This document shows, piece after piece, positions 60,986 to 64,000 of a DNA stretch of 64,000 nt (positions are counted from its first letter, which is position 1; each line of letters begins with the position of its first letter). This DNA is from Datnioides undecimradiatus (taxonomy: Eukaryota > Chordata > Actinopteri > Lobotiformes > Datnioididae), in contig WARS01000034.1 of the NCBI GenBank assembly GCA_008933995.1, positions 2,247,501-2,311,500 on the forward strand, read 5' to 3'. The notes beneath the pieces are model-generated. The model did no database searches, was not told the origin of the DNA, and was given only the letters and a program-made list of their open reading frames with translations. Position numbers and translations under genes: made by a program.

Positions 60986-63900
60986 CTGTGAAGCATCTGT
61001 GGTGGAGGACACAACTTAGTACACATGACAGATTATATGTTGTTTTCTCTGCACAGTAAGACCTAAGTCTTATTTCAGCTCCGCTGAGCAGGTCATGTCG
61101 CAGAATTTTCCTTGTCGCGGCTGATGAATGAACATCTTGCTGAATTCATTTGATGCTGTCACTGATGGAGACTCAATCACAGTCCACTGTTGCACGACTG
61201 TAATGATTCAATCCTTCTAGATTCTGACAAAGGAGGCTGCTAACACGGCTTCGGCTCTCTACGATCATAAATCATCTGGGTCTTGAGAAGCATTGATTTT
61301 AGCTATTTATCGTATTGGAAACGAGCAGCAGAGGCTTTTTACTGACCGAATCAATTTCACATCCCTGGTATCAGCAAATGGCACGGTCGTTATTAACATT
61401 TAAAGAAATCAGTGATAGTTTGTGTGTTAGCCTGCTGCTCCTGCTCCTGGGGAAGTGGAATCAGATGGTTAGGAGAGAGTGAAAACAGATAATGACCCCT
61501 GGCCAATTTTTTCCATTATCATGTGGAAGCATCAGATCAGCCCATCATGAATCTGAACAGCCAGCAGAGATGTGGTGGTGACATGCTGCAGTGCCAGCTC
61601 ACCCAATATGTACTGTACAGTGTGAACACCGGCTCGGGCAGAGCCTTGTGAAAAGTTTGCAGCCGTGAGTTTTATGTGTTGATGAAAAGTTATTATGACT
61701 CGCGTCTGGCTTCGTAAATCCAGGTGAACTCTCAGGAAAGTCTAGTACAGTAAAGAATCAAAATGAGAGAGGGTAGAAGCATCAACATTTGGGCTGCCGG
61801 CAGACTTGGATAAATAATAGTTTAGTCATCTTAAATTAAACCCCAGATCTCCGAGCTTGAGATTCATAAAAGTCTGAAAGCTTTTTGAATTCAGTGGATT
61901 GTATTTATCAAACTTGAGTTGTAGAAGGTACAATACGAGGACGATGTTTGACTGCACAGACAAGTCAGACATTTTCTCCCTTTGATTACATGCTGGACTG
62001 AACATCTCCTGATACTCGTGTACGACTTATTTGCAGAACCAAATCTGTTTTGTAAGAAATGTCTGGTTTTAGTGAGTTGTAATGAGGAATGTTAATTAAT
62101 GCAGCAATGAAGGTTTGTTTTGAGATTCTGCATTTTAATCACTGCAGTTAATTGTGAAGAATGGTTAGAGTGCAGACCGTAAAACTGATAACTCAGAAAT
62201 GCTTATTAATCTGTTATTAAGCTGCTCTTAAAATAACATCTAGGTCCTTTCTGATACTCGCTGTAGTAAATATGAAATACAACAATGATGCTGTGTACTG
62301 TGTCATCGCTGACCTCTGGGGACGGTGATGTGTTGTTGTAAAAGATGGGGATTAAGTGATGACTCAAAGGTTAGGAAGAGCAGTGTTTGCAGTATGAACG
62401 TTCAGTAGAGTTTCAGGTGTTCAGACATGAACACATGGTAACAACTGAAGACGCGGCTCCTCTTTGGTTCCAAACGCGATAGTTCCACAACATTGTTTTC
62501 CTACAAAAGTTGCTCAAGGCAGTTTCTGATTATGTGTAGAAACAGAACTTGGTTGAGGTTTGGCAAAGATTGCAGGCTGGTTAAATATTATAAAAGTCAA
62601 CAGTGAAGCTTGAGACACCACAAGCGTTGACAGTTTAGTCCTCCCCAGCTCTCTGGAGTGTGTTGTCCCGTCAGCCTGATGTTTTGGTTTAACGCCCCAC
62701 ATTTTGACTTTGGTTGACTCTCACAGCGCTGATTAACATTGTGGCATTTTGGCCGGACACAGTAGGCAGTGACTCTCTATGAAAAGTCCTAAAAGTCTGC
62801 TATACCGAGGGACTCACACACGTGTGGCTAGTGACCACAGAAGAGAGTTTAGCAGCTGAAGACCGGGTTGTGTTCCTCAGTGGGTGAAGAGTTGGTATTT
62901 AGTCTCCTCTGAATCACCAGTGTGAGACAGATCATGTAAAATACCTTCACCTGGTTTCACAAGTTACCTGCCAGACCTCGGAAATGCTCATCTCAGTTAG
63001 TGTGTATTGTCCACACTCGCAAACTGAAATGTCTTTAGGTGAATGAAGATCTTCTGCCTTCGTAGCAAACCCACACTCTGTGACCCTGCAGGAAAAAGGC
63101 GCTTCCTAGAAATTCAACCTCCTTTGTGTCACTCCCACAGTGACAACGAACCACAAACACACACACAGACCACTGCACATACCTGTACACACAGCTAACA
63201 TGGATGTGTACATGCACCAGCTCATCCACTAACAAAAAGCTTCTTGCTGAACCAAACATGCAGTCATGCATGAACACATACTGTGTGAATGTGTGCTCTC
63301 TGTCACTCACACTTATTACATTCTCCAGGCAGGCAGAGCTGTGACTCTACAGGCATGAGCAAGTTAAGTCTACAGACAGACAGACAGACAGACACAGACA
63401 CACACATACGTACGTAGAGAGGGCTCATTTTTTTTTTACTGCATAAGTGCTTTTCTCTCCATATCCACTGCGTTAGCGTGCCTTCCTGCTTGTGCGCTGC
63501 GTAGGTGGCGGGAGGTTCTTCCAGTTGTGGCTCGGCGGAGCTCCGCGCTGCAACATCCACCCTTTGACTCCACTTCTTTGTCTGTCTCGCTTGTACTCTG
63601 CTCATTCCGCTTGCTTCAAACTAGGTCAACAAACTCAGGGTAAAGCAATGACGTGCTCATGCATCTGTCACTGGCTATTAGCAGTATCATTGTCATTAGA
63701 CAGGCGGGCTGCCTGAGGACAACTGTAACTCATTTTATTGTATATGGAGAACTTAATTTGTCAGCTCGCCCATCAGGACGTTGAATAAGAGGTGTTTGTT
63801 TTTTTTAATGATTAATGTGTAGTGGACAACTCATTTGCTTGCAAATTCTGAATCTGCTAATCATTTTAGTGTTACAGATGATGGCAGCTGGGATTGTCTG

Positions 63901-64000
63901 AGTGAAAGTGACTCAGATCATTTAAATACTTGTACCAGGTTTGTCCACCTGCAGACGTCCCCTCAGTAAACACTGTTAATGCACAGTCTCCTCTCTGTGC
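60986..64000. other. Unassigned stretch
   Basis: No exon is supported. A (CAGA)n run lies at 63372-63393. A GC-richer patch lies at 63480-63560 but its frames have no recognisable motifs. Confidence 0.4.

Noticed and set aside
63303-63605. GC-rich patch as a first exon or promoter
   Set aside because: Composition is only mildly raised, no recognisable coding motif is present and any downstream gene is outside the window.

Overview
The window looks like a stretch of teleost fish nuclear genome. The evidence is the low gene density, the introns, many CA/GT microsatellites, a multi-exon remnant of a vertebrate gene (HECW2), and a mix of mobile elements typical of ray-finned fish. No intact protein-coding gene was found. 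All identifications come from reading translations and motifs by eye; no database search was run.

Layout. 1-5644: a decayed Ty3/gypsy-like LTR retrotransposon. Its 5' LTR is cut by the window edge. The pol order is integrase, then reverse transcriptase, then RNase H, as in the Gmr1 group. 7860-8935: 3' part of an L1/Tx1-like LINE. 9480-9900: a LINE tail on the minus strand. 9990-13400: a 2.2-kb CTCTAC/ACTCTAC minisatellite flanked on both sides by tRNA-like repeat modules. 15527-26625 (minus strand): at least 18 recognisable exons of a HECW2-type HECT E3 ubiquitin ligase. They carry frameshifts, two in-frame stops in otherwise readable coding sequence, missing exons, and a LINE inserted inside the long linker exon. 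Its introns hold a retroposed sequence, a hAT MITE and a solo LTR with a perfect 5-bp target duplication.

28596-28707: two perfect inverted repeats placed end to end. 29061-29700: hAT transposon remnant with a BED finger. 30323-31918: a complete but inactivated Tc1-like element with DD37E spacing and two terminal-repeat cores at each end (IR/DR arrangement). 35440-35895: LINE reverse-transcriptase fragment. 48192-51793: a candidate CACTG-ended element holding four spliced exons of a teleost transposon-associated gene on the minus strand. Most of 31.9-48 kb and 51.8-64 kb is intron-like or intergenic sequence with microsatellites and no supported exon.

The genes do not form a pathway. The window records one host gene in decay and at least ten mobile-element insertions of different classes. 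The items most worth checking are the HECW2 remnant, the 48-52 kb element, the twin palindrome, the DD37E element and the Gmr1-like retrotransposon.
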